Virus record (IMG/VR): IMGVR_UViG_3300034061_001841 | Location: 1-36,166 of that record | Reading direction: 5' to 3' (one strand) | Source of the DNA: a virus | Length of the DNA: 36,166 bases | Shown here: positions 1 through 6,057 of the stretch, piece after piece | Layout: each line of letters starts with the position of its first letter | How positions within the stretch are numbered: position 1 is the stretch's first letter | Made by a program: the position numbers and the translations under genes | Notes under the pieces: generated by a model | What the model was told of the DNA's origin: nothing | Databases searched by the model: none | Seen by the model: only the letters and a program-made list of their open reading frames with translations

Positions 1-127
1 TGAGGTCCTTGAGGTATGCCCAGGCAACGCGCTTGGCCTGGTCACGCTGGGGCGCCAGGTACGCGAACTGCGGTTTTGGCAAGGCCGTCTCGAGCGCGCC
101 CAGCACCAGGTCCGCGCACATGGCCAC
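1..127. repeat. Left copy of the 127-bp terminal overlap
   Basis: These bases are identical to 36040-36166, so the window is a circular molecule opened inside the large terminase gene. The unit length is 36,039 bp. The length of exactly 127 bases equals a word size commonly used by short-read assemblers. I therefore read it as an assembly overlap and not as a phage terminal repeat. The terminase reading frame continues without interruption across the join, which supports true circularity or circular permutation of the packaged DNA. Confidence 0.95.
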
Positions 128-229
128 CGTCTTGCCCGCGCGCCGGTGGGCGACGACCACCGTCCAGCGCTTGTCGCGGTTGTGCAGGGGCTTGAACACG
201 TCCCGGGGTTGGTATTCGCGCAAGTCCAT
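1..229 (-). CDS. terL: Terminase large subunit, N-terminal part (continues across the circle junction)
   Basis: This is the beginning of the DNA-packaging motor gene; the rest is at 34931-36166. The ATG at 229-227 starts MDLREYQPRDVF, followed by a Walker A-type loop HRRAGKT at about residues 28-34, typical of TerL ATPases. Bases 1-127 duplicate the right end, so only 128-229 is unique to this side. After joining, the protein is 445 residues. The start overlaps the stop of the upstream small membrane gene by one base (TGATG), which suggests translational coupling. Reading this as a separate truncated gene would be an artefact of where the circle was cut. Confidence 0.93.
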   Translation of the reverse strand, partial: MDLREYQPRDVFKPLHNRDKRWTVVVAHRRAGKTVAMCADLVLGALETALPKPQFAYLAPQRDQAKRVAWAYLKDL

Positions 230-327
230 CAGTCAGCCCTTCGCATGTCCAACCAGGTCAGGATGCCCAGCAGGGCAAGCGCGGCCAGGCCCGCAATGGC
301 CAGCGCGGCGACGATCATCCACATCAT
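229..327 (-). CDS. Small single-span membrane protein (32 aa) upstream of terL
   Basis: The ATG at 327 (a second ATG follows at 324) is preceded by AAGGGG at good ribosome-binding distance. The product is 32 residues, nearly all one hydrophobic segment (MIVAALAIAGLAALALLGI), then a short charged tail with RR. It is translationally coupled, overlapping the 88-aa gene upstream by 4 bp and terL by 1 bp. No enzymatic function can be read from it. A tiny membrane protein next to terminase could be a lysis or entry accessory, but that is only a guess. Confidence 0.6.
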   Translation of the reverse strand: MMWMIVAALAIAGLAALALLGILTWLDMRRAD

Positions 328-590
328 TGCTGTCCCCTTGCGCGGATGGCGGCGGCGCAACCGCTTGCTGAGTATTGATCCAGCACAAGGTCGTCGCACA
401 CCTTCGCGCACGCCTCGCGCTCGGCTGCAATGGCGGCGTCTATGGCCTTCTCGGCAGCGGCAAAAGCTGCGGCCGTCAACCGCTCACGCTCGGCTGCGGC
501 GACAAGGGCGGCGAACTTGAACATGGACTCGGCAGTCTCAAAACTGGCTTCAGCCTCCCGCGCCATGCGGATGATGTCGTCGCGGGTCAT
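324..590 (-). CDS. Conserved small phage protein, Ala/Glu-rich helical (88 aa)
   Basis: The start is taken at ATG 590 (MTRDDIIRMAREAE), because the frame upstream is Arg/Pro-rich shadow of the neighbouring gene. The protein is predicted helical, with an Ala/Glu/Arg-rich coil (AAAERERLTAAAF) and a short Cys-containing motif, EACAKVCDDL. Proteins of this style are frequent among small accessory genes of betaproteobacterial phages, but I know of no assigned function. It overlaps the upstream gene by ATGA and the downstream membrane gene by 4 bp, so it sits inside a coupled leftward string feeding terL. Confidence 0.75.
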   Translation of the reverse strand: MTRDDIIRMAREAEASFETAESMFKFAALVAAAERERLTAAAFAAAEKAIDAAIAAEREACAKVCDDLVLDQYSASGCAAAIRARGQQ

Positions 591-889
591 AGCAGGTCCT
601 TGATCGCGCCCGTCACGTTGCGCCAGCGCTCGGCGAAGGTGGCACCCGCGGGCGGCACATCGGCCAGGATGCGGCCGCAGCGGGTGCATTCGATGCGCGA
701 GGCGTGCTCCAGCTCCAGCACGCGGGCGTGCAGGCGGCGCAGTTCGGCGGCGGCTTCGTCTATCGGGTGGTCGCACAAATCTGACTCAAGCAATTCAGCC
801 AGCCGCAGTGCGTCGGGTTGCGGCCACGCTTCAGGCGGCACCTCGGCCATCTCGTCAATCCACTCGCCGGGCTTCAGTTGCTCAGTCAT
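587..889 (-). CDS. Hypothetical protein with a CxxC pair (100 aa)
   Basis: The start ATG is at 889, giving MTEQLKPGEWIDEMA. The middle is a helical stretch, EAAAELRRLHARVLELE, probably a coiled coil. It is followed by CTRCGRI, a CxxC that could be half of a zinc site. The N-terminal part has an acidic, proline-containing region. It overlaps the next gene by 4 bp (ATGA) and the previous one by 8 bp. It resembles other small proteins of phage accessory operons. I do not recognise a defined family or role. Confidence 0.75.
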   Translation of the reverse strand: MTEQLKPGEWIDEMAEVPPEAWPQPDALRLAELLESDLCDHPIDEAAAELRRLHARVLELEHASRIECTRCGRILADVPPAGATFAERWRNVTGAIKDLL

Positions 890-1220
890 GCTCACCCCCG
901 ATCCCGTGGGCGCGGTCCTGAAACCCAAGCGATCCCCTGTTGGGGCTGTTGATGCCATCACGCTGCTGACGCTGCGCCTCCGTCAGCGGCTGGCGCTGGG
1001 GCGGGGCGCGATAAAACCTGTCGCCGTCCTTGTAGTGCGCCATCGGCTCACGGGTAACGAATGTCACGGTCTGGCCGTAAACCCGGATCTCAATCGAGTG
1101 CTCCTGCTTCTCCAGCTCAGCGATCGCGCCACGCAGCTCCTGCATGTGCGCCTCCATCCCCAGCAGGTCATGCGTCTCGTAGGCCGTCAGCACGCGGCGC
1201 ATCACGTCGAGCGCGCTCAC
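882..1220 (-). CDS. Hypothetical protein (112 aa), GTG start
   Basis: Translation most likely begins at GTG 1220, which overlaps the stop of the preceding 42-codon gene as GTGA and has GAGG about eight bases upstream. The protein has an N-terminal helix, a Glu-rich helix (ELRGAIAELEKQE) and a beta-like strand region IEIRVYGQTVTFVT. The C-terminal tail is Gln/Arg-rich and looks disordered. No family recognised. Its place in the coupled cluster between terS and terL suggests it is expressed with the packaging genes. Confidence 0.7.
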   Translation of the reverse strand: MSALDVMRRVLTAYETHDLLGMEAHMQELRGAIAELEKQEHSIEIRVYGQTVTFVTREPMAHYKDGDRFYRAPPQRQPLTEAQRQQRDGINSPNRGSLGFQDRAHGIGGEHD

Positions 1221-1345
1221 AGCAGTGCCTCCTCAATGTCGCCGGGGTAGCGGTTGGCCGGCTGCGGGGTGGGTGCGGGTGCCGGCTCCAGACGCCGGCC
1301 CAGGGCGTCGTACTGCGGGAAGGGCCATAGGGGGTCGTGGGTCAT
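1217..1345 (-). CDS. Short hypothetical protein, Pro-rich (42 aa)
   Basis: This small gene starts at ATG 1345 and is preceded by a clear AAGGAA ribosome-binding site. It encodes MTHDPLWPFPQYDALG followed by a proline/alanine-rich segment, then an acidic end. It closes with TGA overlapping the next GTG start as GTGA. Good initiation signals and exact coupling make it credible despite its size. No family or function can be assigned. Confidence 0.6.
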   Translation of the reverse strand: MTHDPLWPFPQYDALGRRLEPAPAPTPQPANRYPGDIEEALL

Positions 1346-1573
1346 CGAAATTCCTTTTTGTTTCAGGGCGTTGCGATTATTTGTCAGCGGTGCGGATTTC
1401 GCAATAGGGTGGGTGGGGGTTCAGAAATTTGCGGAGGGGCCCCGGCCCTGGCCCCCTCCCCCCACCCCGGCTCGAGGGGGGGATGGGGGTCAGAAATGCC
1501 AGGCCTCGGACCGGCCCCACGCACGGCCCGCCAAGCCCGCAGGAGACGCGATCGGATGCGTGGCCTGGCCACC
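1346..1573. other. Non-coding 228-bp gap with a long C/G-tract hairpin and a repeated TTTCTGA motif
   Basis: No convincing gene lies here. Read on the minus strand, 1457-1492 can fold C-runs against G-runs around TCGAGCC, giving a very stable hairpin. It is flanked by two copies of TTTCTGA followed by runs of C (at about 1424-1432 and 1489-1497). There is no U-tract, so it is not a classical terminator. Its place just downstream of terS fits a packaging recognition site, an mRNA end or a slow site for polymerase. None of these can be decided from sequence. Confidence 0.4.
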
Positions 1574-2185
1574 CTACGTGCCCTCGCCCTGCGCGCCTCC
1601 TGGGCCGCTCTGGCCAAGGCCCGGCGCCGCCGTGCCGGCACCCCCCGCCGGCGGCACCCCCTCGGCGACCCCTGCCGGCGACCCAGCCGGATCTTTAATC
1701 CGGTAACCACCGTCGGAATCCTGTTCTAGATCAAGCACTTGCGTGCGGGCCTCCGGAATTTGTGCCGTCGTTGTGCCGATGGACCGGCCGCCGAGCCAGC
1801 TCAGCTCGAGCTTGATGCCGCCCTCGACGTTCTGGTTGATTTGCGTCGGCAGCACCTTGGCCACCAGGCTGGTGAACGCGGCCCGATCGCTCTGCGTGCC
1901 CTCAGCCAGGCGCACCAGGTACTCGGCGCCGCCGACGGTGTCGAACGCCTCGAGCACGGCGTCGCGCAGGTTCGTCAGCTTGTTGCGCACGCCCTTCGGC
2001 CGCCCGCTCGGCGTCCTGACGCCGTTCAGCGGGCTCGTCGCCCCATTCTGTCCCTGTTTTTCTGCCGATTTGTTAGTGTCCACAAACGTAGGGATCTCAA
2101 GCTCCGGCATCGCTGTTTCCAGCGCCGCTCGATTGATCGCATCCTGCAACGCATCACCGCTCATCAGTTCAACTTTCTGCTCCAT
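1574..2185 (-). CDS. terS: Terminase small subunit-like protein (203 aa)
   Basis: Probable DNA-recognition subunit of the packaging machine. The start ATG 2185 has AGGAGA upstream. The central part contains GRPKGVRNK, followed by a helical stretch ending in KVLPTQINQ, a pattern I associate with small-terminase-like proteins of betaproteobacterial podo- and siphophages. The N-terminal 45 residues are acidic and variable. The C-terminal 40 are a Gly/Ala/Pro-rich tail, probably flexible. It lies about 1.3 kb upstream of terL in the same direction, with small coupled genes between. The assignment rests on motif memory and position. A direct homology search would settle it. Confidence 0.65.
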   Translation of the reverse strand: MEQKVELMSGDALQDAINRAALETAMPELEIPTFVDTNKSAEKQGQNGATSPLNGVRTPSGRPKGVRNKLTNLRDAVLEAFDTVGGAEYLVRLAEGTQSDRAAFTSLVAKVLPTQINQNVEGGIKLELSWLGGRSIGTTTAQIPEARTQVLDLEQDSDGGYRIKDPAGSPAGVAEGVPPAGGAGTAAPGLGQSGPGGAQGEGT

Positions 2186-2214
2186 GCTGTGATTCTCCTA
2201 TCGCGACATCCGAC

Positions 2215-2352
2215 CGGGACAGGGATTTAGCCGGGACATCGGGACACCCTATAGGGTGTGTCCCGATGTGTCCCGTCAAAATTGATCCCGGCGTCCCGAT
2301 CCGTCCCGTTCTGTCCCGGCAAATGTCCCGGCTGTGTCCCGGTCGTGTCCCG
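2215..2352. repeat. Iteron array: twelve TGTCCCG-type heptamers
   Basis: Forward copies begin at 2259, 2269, 2312, 2324, 2335 and 2346 (exact TGTCCCG), with variants at 2284, 2292 and 2302. Reverse copies (CGGGACA) begin at 2215, 2232 and 2240. Most neighbouring forward copies are 10-12 bp apart, about one helical turn. A perfect 16-bp palindrome (2244-2259) separates the reverse set from the forward set. The array fills the gap between divergently oriented terS and the small MerR-like gene. It could be a replication origin, a partition or packaging site, or an operator for the MerR-like protein. The repeats themselves are certain; the function is open. Confidence 0.93.
2244..2259. promoter_or_regulatory. 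Perfect 16-bp palindrome ACACCCTATAGGGTGT at the centre of the iteron array
   Basis: The sequence reads identically on both strands. It is the point at which the heptamers change orientation, so the whole array is a large imperfect inverted repeat. With the adjoining heptamers it could extrude a cruciform or form a strong hairpin in either transcript. The central CTATAGGG resembles part of a T7-type promoter, but no single-subunit RNA polymerase gene is present and the rest of that consensus is absent. Confidence 0.7.
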
Positions 2353-2387
2353 GCATGATTGCTGTTCGCTCATCATGTGGCTGCAAG

Positions 2388-2393
2388 TACAAT
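2388..2393 (+). promoter_or_regulatory. Possible -10 element (TACAAT) for the MerR-like gene
   Basis: TACAAT differs from the sigma70 -10 consensus at one base. The best-spaced upstream hexamer, TTCGCT at 2365-2370 (17-bp spacer), is a poor -35, so an activator or the adjacent heptamer array might help. If used, transcription would begin near 2400. This excludes ATG 2392 as the start codon and leaves a short leader before ATG 2422. Weak evidence. Confidence 0.3.
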
Positions 2394-2421
2394 GTCCGCT
2401 CTTACTCAACTTTGTACGGCT

Positions 2422-2598
2422 ATGACCAACTTCCTCAATCCTCGACAAGCCGCAAGCCTGCTGGGCGTTTGCACCAAGACTTTGCTGCGCTGGGAGGCCG
2501 CTGGCCTGCTCAAACCGCATCGAACGCCAGGCGGCCATCGTCGTTATGTCCTGGCCGAGCTGTCGGCCTTGTTGGCCGGGCAGTCTCGACCCTGCTGA
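2422..2598 (+). CDS. Stand-alone MerR/BldC-like helix-turn-helix protein (58 aa)
   Basis: The protein is little more than one winged-HTH domain: NPRQAASLLGVCTKTLLRWE as the HTH, then AAGLLKPHRTPGGHRRY as the wing. That wing signature is typical of MerR-type DNA-binding domains, including BldC-like proteins and the IS607 resolvase head. There is no effector or dimerisation domain. No strong ribosome-binding site is visible; ATG 2392 is the alternative start. It is transcribed rightward, against all its neighbours, and its end overlaps the end of the 64-aa gene tail to tail by 55 bp. The TGTCCCG heptamer array lies immediately upstream. BldC and phage excisionases bind direct repeats head-to-tail, so this array is its most likely target. 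That is inference. Confidence 0.8.
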   Translation: MTNFLNPRQAASLLGVCTKTLLRWEAAGLLKPHRTPGGHRRYVLAELSALLAGQSRPC

Positions 2599-2738
2599 CA
2601 GTTTTGAGTGCACGGCGGGCAGGCAGGTCTGGCTGCCACCGGCTGGTCACGCCCAAAAATGGCGTCCCAGCGCGCGGCGTACTCAGCGTTCGACACGCTG
2701 AACGGGCGCGGTGCTGACCCTTTTCCGCCGTCACTCAT
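2544..2738 (-). CDS. Conserved small phage protein with C-terminal cysteines (64 aa)
   Basis: The N-terminus MSDGGKGSAPRPFSV and the following WDAIFG motif match a small protein family I have seen repeatedly in tailed phages, with no known function. The C-terminal third has four cysteines in CPPCTQNCQQGRDC, which could bind a metal. The start ATG 2738 overlaps the end of the primase-helicase gene by 8 bp, so the two are co-transcribed leftward. The last 55 bp are antisense to the MerR-like gene. Confidence 0.8.
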   Translation of the reverse strand: MSDGGKGSAPRPFSVSNAEYAARWDAIFGRDQPVAARPACPPCTQNCQQGRDCPANKADSSART

Positions 2739-4785
2739 GGCTGTCCTCCAACATTGACTTGACCACGCCGGCCGCGGACACGGCCACCAGCGACTTGCTC
2801 ATCAGGTTCTGAATGGCCCGGGCATAGGCCTTCTTGGCTGTGTCCTGCTTGTATTCCTTGCCAGCGCGCTGGGCGTCCTGGCCCAGGTGGTTGTAGAAGG
2901 CGTGACGCAGGTCGGTGTCCAGCATGGCGCCACTGGACTGCGCCAGCAGGCCCATGAGCAGCTGCTCGTTGCCGGCCACCTTTTGGGCCGCGTTGGTCAA
3001 GAGGCGTTGGGCGACATCGTTGTGCTCGGCAGCCAGGCTCGAGATCTCCTCACCGTCCTCATCGTGGCCCAGGACAATGCGCTCGAGCTTGAAGGCGATG
3101 TTGGCGGCCTTGTCGCCGTCTTTCTGCTTGATGAAGTCCAGGCGGGCCATCAGGCTGGTGCCGTCAGGCTTGTAGACGCCAGCCAGGAAGTCCACGTTGG
3201 CGATGATCGATGACGCGCCCCGCGGCCGCTCGGTGGCGCTGTGGCCTGAGTGGTGGATCACGACCACCGTGCATGTGAACCTGGCGCGAATGAGCGCGTT
3301 GATGTTGCGCAGGTAGGCACTGATGTCTGTGTTGCTGTTCTCGTCCCCGCTGAACGTCTGGGACAGGGTGTCGATGTAGATCAGGCTGGGCTTGTCTGGC
3401 AGGGCCGCGATCGATGATGCGAGCGCCTCAAGGTGGTCGAGTTCGCTCAACACCAGGGGCGTGACGCAGACATGGAAGTTGGGCGCCAGGTCCAGGTTGT
3501 GGTGCTGGTGCCAGGCCTGCACACGCCGGAAGATGCCGGCACCGCCCTCGGCGGCCACGTAGACCACGCCACCCTGCTTGGTCTTGTTGCCCATCCACTG
3601 CAGGCCGTGGGCAACGTGCAGGCAGTGGTCCAGGGCCACGAACGACTTGTAGGTGCCAGAGGCCCCGAACAGCATGCCGAGCGAGTCCTCAGGGATGACG
3701 TGCTTGACCTGCCACTTGATGGTGCCTGAGCGGGCCTGCAGCTGGGCCAGGTCCACCAGGAGGCCGTGATCCTGGCCAGGCTCACCTGGTGACCCAGGCT
3801 CATTGGGTGAGCCTGCCGTGCCTAGGTTGACCGTGATGGCGGGCGCCTTGCGCTCGGCTGGCGCGAACTTCTCGGCCGTCTTGACTGCCCGCGGGATCTC
3901 GGCACGCCGGGCTTCCCACCGCCGCAGCTCATCGATGTCCCGCGTGGCCGGCTTGACCATGTCCATGAGCGAGTACAGGTGCTCGACCGCGGCACCAGGG
4001 AACATGCCACCAGCCACCAGGTTGGCGGCCAGCTTGATGATGCTGTCGTGATAGACGCGCTGCGTCGGGTCGGGGTTGGTCAGGTCCGCCACCAGCTCGC
4101 CGGCGTGGTTGCCGGTGGCCGTGTGGGCGCTCAGCTTGGGCGCTGGTGCTGCTGCGCGCATCGCGTCCAGGTCCAGGCCCACAGCAGCGCACGCGTCCTC
4201 GAGGGACCAGCGTGTGTTGGGGGACCAGGCCTCCAGCTGCACTTGCCAGATGCCTGCGGCGCGCGGCTTGGTGTTGGATCCGATAGGCAGTCGGACATAC
4301 CTCACACAGGCGTTGCCTGACGCATCATTACTGCGCCCGCGGGCCGCCAATGCCGACATAATCCGGTCAACAAGCTGCCTGTTTCGGGTATCCGCATCCT
4401 CCCCATCGAGGAAGATACCTATCTGGAACTTCCCCGGGCTGGTCTGGATCGCGTAGCTGAAGCCCGTCACATCCGAGAGCTGGACATCATCTAGGACCAG
4501 TACTGCCAGGCGCACAAACGAATCTTTGCGCCTGACGATCTCACCGTCGCTGGTCGCCGTTAGAACGGCGGTGCAGTAATAGGTGTTGTCATGTCCAGCT
4601 TTATCGATCAGGGCCGCCTGTTGCGGCAGGCCCTTGTACGGCCGCCCCGCCCACACGCCCGGGTCAGCATTGCTCGGGTCAGCGCGAAAGCTGGCGACCC
4701 AGCCATGTGTGCCTGGCTCGAGCTCGCCGTAAACCTCGGCCAGGAAATCGGAGTTGGTCATCGTGGTGTTGCTCTCGATGACCAT
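2731..4785 (-). CDS. Phage primase-helicase fusion (RepB-like primase plus RepA/AAA_25-like ATPase), 684 aa
   Basis: Likely the phage replication initiator enzyme. Residues 1 to about 210 resemble RepB/archaeo-eukaryotic-type primase domains, with an acidic LVLDD strand near 97-100 and VRYVRLPIGSNTK near 161-172. A Pro/Gly linker (GSPNEPGSPGEPG, about 325-338) leads to a RecA-fold helicase: Walker A GASGTYKS at about 374-381, Walker B LIYIDT ending near residue 472, and VVVIHHSGH further on, as in hexameric RepA-like helicases. The start is taken at ATG 4785, which has AAGG upstream and lies just after the Cro-like gene stop; ATG 4761 is an alternative. It plays the role of lambda O and P. 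Some phage relatives are annotated simply as AAA family ATPase. Confidence 0.85.
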   Translation of the reverse strand: MVIESNTTMTNSDFLAEVYGELEPGTHGWVASFRADPSNADPGVWAGRPYKGLPQQAALIDKAGHDNTYYCTAVLTATSDGEIVRRKDSFVRLAVLVLDDVQLSDVTGFSYAIQTSPGKFQIGIFLDGEDADTRNRQLVDRIMSALAARGRSNDASGNACVRYVRLPIGSNTKPRAAGIWQVQLEAWSPNTRWSLEDACAAVGLDLDAMRAAAPAPKLSAHTATGNHAGELVADLTNPDPTQRVYHDSIIKLAANLVAGGMFPGAAVEHLYSLMDMVKPATRDIDELRRWEARRAEIPRAVKTAEKFAPAERKAPAITVNLGTAGSPNEPGSPGEPGQDHGLLVDLAQLQARSGTIKWQVKHVIPEDSLGMLFGASGTYKSFVALDHCLHVAHGLQWMGNKTKQGGVVYVAAEGGAGIFRRVQAWHQHHNLDLAPNFHVCVTPLVLSELDHLEALASSIAALPDKPSLIYIDTLSQTFSGDENSNTDISAYLRNINALIRARFTCTVVVIHHSGHSATERPRGASSIIANVDFLAGVYKPDGTSLMARLDFIKQKDGDKAANIAFKLERIVLGHDEDGEEISSLAAEHNDVAQRLLTNAAQKVAGNEQLLMGLLAQSSGAMLDTDLRHAFYNHLGQDAQRAGKEYKQDTAKKAYARAIQNLMSKSLVAVSAAGVVKSMLEDSHE

Positions 4786-4787
4786 GC

Positions 4788-5027
4788 TCAAGCCTTGACG
4801 TGTGTGAGCTCCCGCAGGGTGACAGGCACGCGGCTGCGTTTACCCATCGCGATGAGTTGGTCCCAGTACCGCTGGGGAATCACGCCCCCAGTGCCACCTG
4901 GTGACGGCGCACACCAGCGCGAGAGCGTGCTCTTGTTGATGCCGAGCTCGTCTGCCACAGCGGCCTTGCCGCCCAACTTCTCAATCAACGGATAGGCCGG
5001 GGCCAGCATATGAATCGTGGGGATCAT
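4788..5027 (-). CDS. Cro-like helix-turn-helix regulator (79 aa)
   Basis: A small DNA-binding protein divergent from the repressor. The HTH is LIEKLGGKAAVADELGINKS, followed by STLSRW and a proline-rich turn. A KR-containing basic segment lies near the end. The motif IEKLGG with later VIPQRYW resembles the carph-isopro/Cro-like family of phage regulators. ATG 5027 has AGGAGA upstream. It is first in the leftward early operon and is followed directly by the primase-helicase, exactly the place of Cro or CII in lambdoid phages. Whether it acts as Cro or as a CII-type activator cannot be told. Confidence 0.82.
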   Translation of the reverse strand: MIPTIHMLAPAYPLIEKLGGKAAVADELGINKSTLSRWCAPSPGGTGGVIPQRYWDQLIAMGKRSRVPVTLRELTHVKA

Positions 5028-5046
5028 GTTGTTTCTCCTAATGCAT

Positions 5047-5059
5047 TGCGTTTGACGCA
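5047..5059. promoter_or_regulatory. Operator-like dyad TGCGTTTGACGCA in the repressor/Cro-like intergenic region
   Basis: This is a perfect inverted repeat, TGCGT and ACGCA with a TTG centre. It lies 20 bp upstream of the Cro-like start codon, between the two divergent regulators. The odd-length centre is usual for phage repressor operators. The dyad after the repressor gene (5705-5719) has the same TTG centre but different half-sites. Binding by either regulator is inferred from position alone. Confidence 0.55.
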
Positions 5060-5067
5060 TCAGCGAG

Positions 5068-5097
5068 TTTATGTCAGGCTGCACGATGACTAGTCAC
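5068..5097 (-). promoter_or_regulatory. Candidate leftward early promoter overlapped by palindrome TGACTAGTCA
   Basis: On the minus strand, GTGACT (5097-5092) and CATAAA (5073-5068) are separated by 18 bp, and each matches sigma70 consensus at four of six positions. The -35 hexamer overlaps the perfect 10-bp palindrome TGACTAGTCA at 5087-5096, a natural place for an operator. Transcription from here would reach the Cro-like gene with its AGGAGA site and then the primase-helicase. A weak rightward repressor promoter may overlap it. Confidence 0.45.
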
Positions 5098-5109
5098 GCG
5101 GACCAGCCG

Positions 5110-5691
5110 ATGAACACTGAATGGTTTCGAGACGTTCTCGCGCAGAAAAAGCTATCCCAGCGGCGCCTCGCGTCGCTGATGGAATTGGACCCGGCCGCAG
5201 TGTCGCTGATGCTGCGTGGCCAGCGACGCATGACGCCTGAGGAAGCCCATCAGATGGGCATCATCCTGGGCGTGAAGACCACCGAGATCCTGAGGCAAGC
5301 AGGCGTCGCTGTAAGTGATGACGTGCGCCATGTGAAGGTCACGGGATACGTTGATAAAGATGCTGTTGTCACGCTGTTCCCGCGCCGCACGTTCGACAAG
5401 GTGGTGGGCCCGGCCGACTGTCCTGAAGGCACGTACGCCCTGCAGATGCGTGCGACCAGCCACCCGGTTGATGGCTGGATGCTGTTTGTCTCGCCCGCCG
5501 AGGACGACCCACGCGGGCACGTTGGCCAGCTGTGCTGCGTGGCGCTGGAGAACGGCGAGCATGTGGTGTCCTTCCTGATGCGCGGCTACAGGAGCGGCAC
5601 CTTCAACCTGATGCGCCAGAGCGGAGACGTGCTGCGCACTGACGCGACCGTGGTCTGGGCCTCCCGCGTTCTCTGGATCAAACCGCTGTAA
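5110..5691 (+). CDS. CI-like phage repressor with S24-like C-terminal fold (193 aa)
   Basis: Prophage repressor candidate. Residues about 6-60 form an XRE-type HTH (LSQRRLASLMELDPAAVSLM), followed by a linker. The C-terminal 110 residues have the layout of LexA/CI-type domains, including MRATSHPVDGWMLFVSP. The region where the catalytic lysine is expected reads EHVVSFLMRG, with no obvious lysine, so self-cleavage may be lost; this is a tentative reading. The start is uncertain: ATG 5071, 5086 and 5110 are in frame and none has a strong ribosome-binding site. 5110 gives the cleanest HTH N-terminus and keeps the TGACTAGTCA palindrome outside the gene. Confidence 0.85.
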   Translation: MNTEWFRDVLAQKKLSQRRLASLMELDPAAVSLMLRGQRRMTPEEAHQMGIILGVKTTEILRQAGVAVSDDVRHVKVTGYVDKDAVVTLFPRRTFDKVVGPADCPEGTYALQMRATSHPVDGWMLFVSPAEDDPRGHVGQLCCVALENGEHVVSFLMRGYRSGTFNLMRQSGDVLRTDATVVWASRVLWIKPL

Positions 5692-5704
5692 CACTTTGTT
5701 TTGA

Positions 5705-5719
5705 TAGGGATTGTCCCTA
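5705..5719. promoter_or_regulatory. Dyad TAGGGATTGTCCCTA after the repressor gene
   Basis: Six-base perfect arms with a TTG centre, placed 14 bp after the repressor stop and 20 bp upstream of the strong rightward promoter at 5740-5768. No T-run follows, so it is a poor terminator and more likely an operator for the repressor or Cro-like protein on the recombination operon. Binding is inferred from symmetry and position. Confidence 0.55.
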
Positions 5720-5739
5720 GAAAATAGTTGGGCAAGACG

Positions 5740-5768
5740 TTGAGAAACCCGCAATGTGGCCATAGAAT
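5740..5768 (+). promoter_or_regulatory. Strong sigma70-type promoter of the rightward operon
   Basis: TTGAGA (5740-5745) and TAGAAT (5763-5768) are separated by exactly 17 bp. Each hexamer differs from consensus by a single base. Transcription would start near 5775, about 25 bp before the first gene of the operon (ATG 5801 with GGAG). It is preceded by the dyad at 5705-5719. It is the best promoter match I found in the window and probably drives the small-gene and recombination operon through to the integrase. Confidence 0.78.
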
Positions 5769-5800
5769 CACTACGTCAACAACGCAAACGGAGCAACGAC

Positions 5801-6046
5801 ATGAAACACACCGACAACTTCACCAAGGGTTTCAAGGCAGGCCTGCTGCGCCGGCATGGCCGCACCGCGCTGGGTTCGCGTGCCGCGAACGACGAGTTCC
5901 GCACGGGCAAGGCAGCAGGTTTCCGTTTCTTCCGCCACCTGGTCAACAACGCAATCGCAAACGACCGCATGGCCGACTTGCACAAATTGGTCGCCGCAGT
6001 GATTCGCCGCATTGACGCCGGCGACACCCGCGCAATGGAAGTTTGA
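5801..6046 (+). CDS. Hypothetical basic protein, first gene of rightward operon (81 aa)
   Basis: ATG 5801 is preceded by GGAG. The product is basic and helical, with TDNFTKGFKAGLL near the start and FRTGKAAGFRFFRHLVNN in the middle. It contains no cysteine and no transmembrane segment. First genes of phage early operons often modify or block host functions, but nothing in this sequence points to a specific target. It is followed after 11 bp by the next gene, which has its own AAGGAG site. Confidence 0.72.
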   Translation: MKHTDNFTKGFKAGLLRRHGRTALGSRAANDEFRTGKAAGFRFFRHLVNNAIANDRMADLHKLVAAVIRRIDAGDTRAMEV

Positions 6047-6057
6047 AGGAGAACGAC

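Noticed and set aside
1384-1710. A 108-codon minus-strand frame antisense-like to nothing but out of frame with terS
   Set aside because: Arg/Pro/Gly composition without any motif or ribosome-binding site. It overlaps the terS end in another frame and is a GC-rich shadow.
2245-2258. CTATAGGG resembling a T7-type promoter core
   Set aside because: The rest of the T7 consensus is absent, the match lies inside a perfect palindrome, and no single-subunit RNA polymerase gene exists in the genome.
2215-2352. CRISPR array or tandem minisatellite
   Set aside because: The repeats are only seven bases, occur in both orientations and have spacers of 1-8 bases, so they are binding-site iterons, not CRISPR or satellite DNA.
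5705-5719. Terminator after the repressor gene
   Set aside because: The 6-bp dyad has a three-base loop and no T-run on either strand, so an operator is the better reading.
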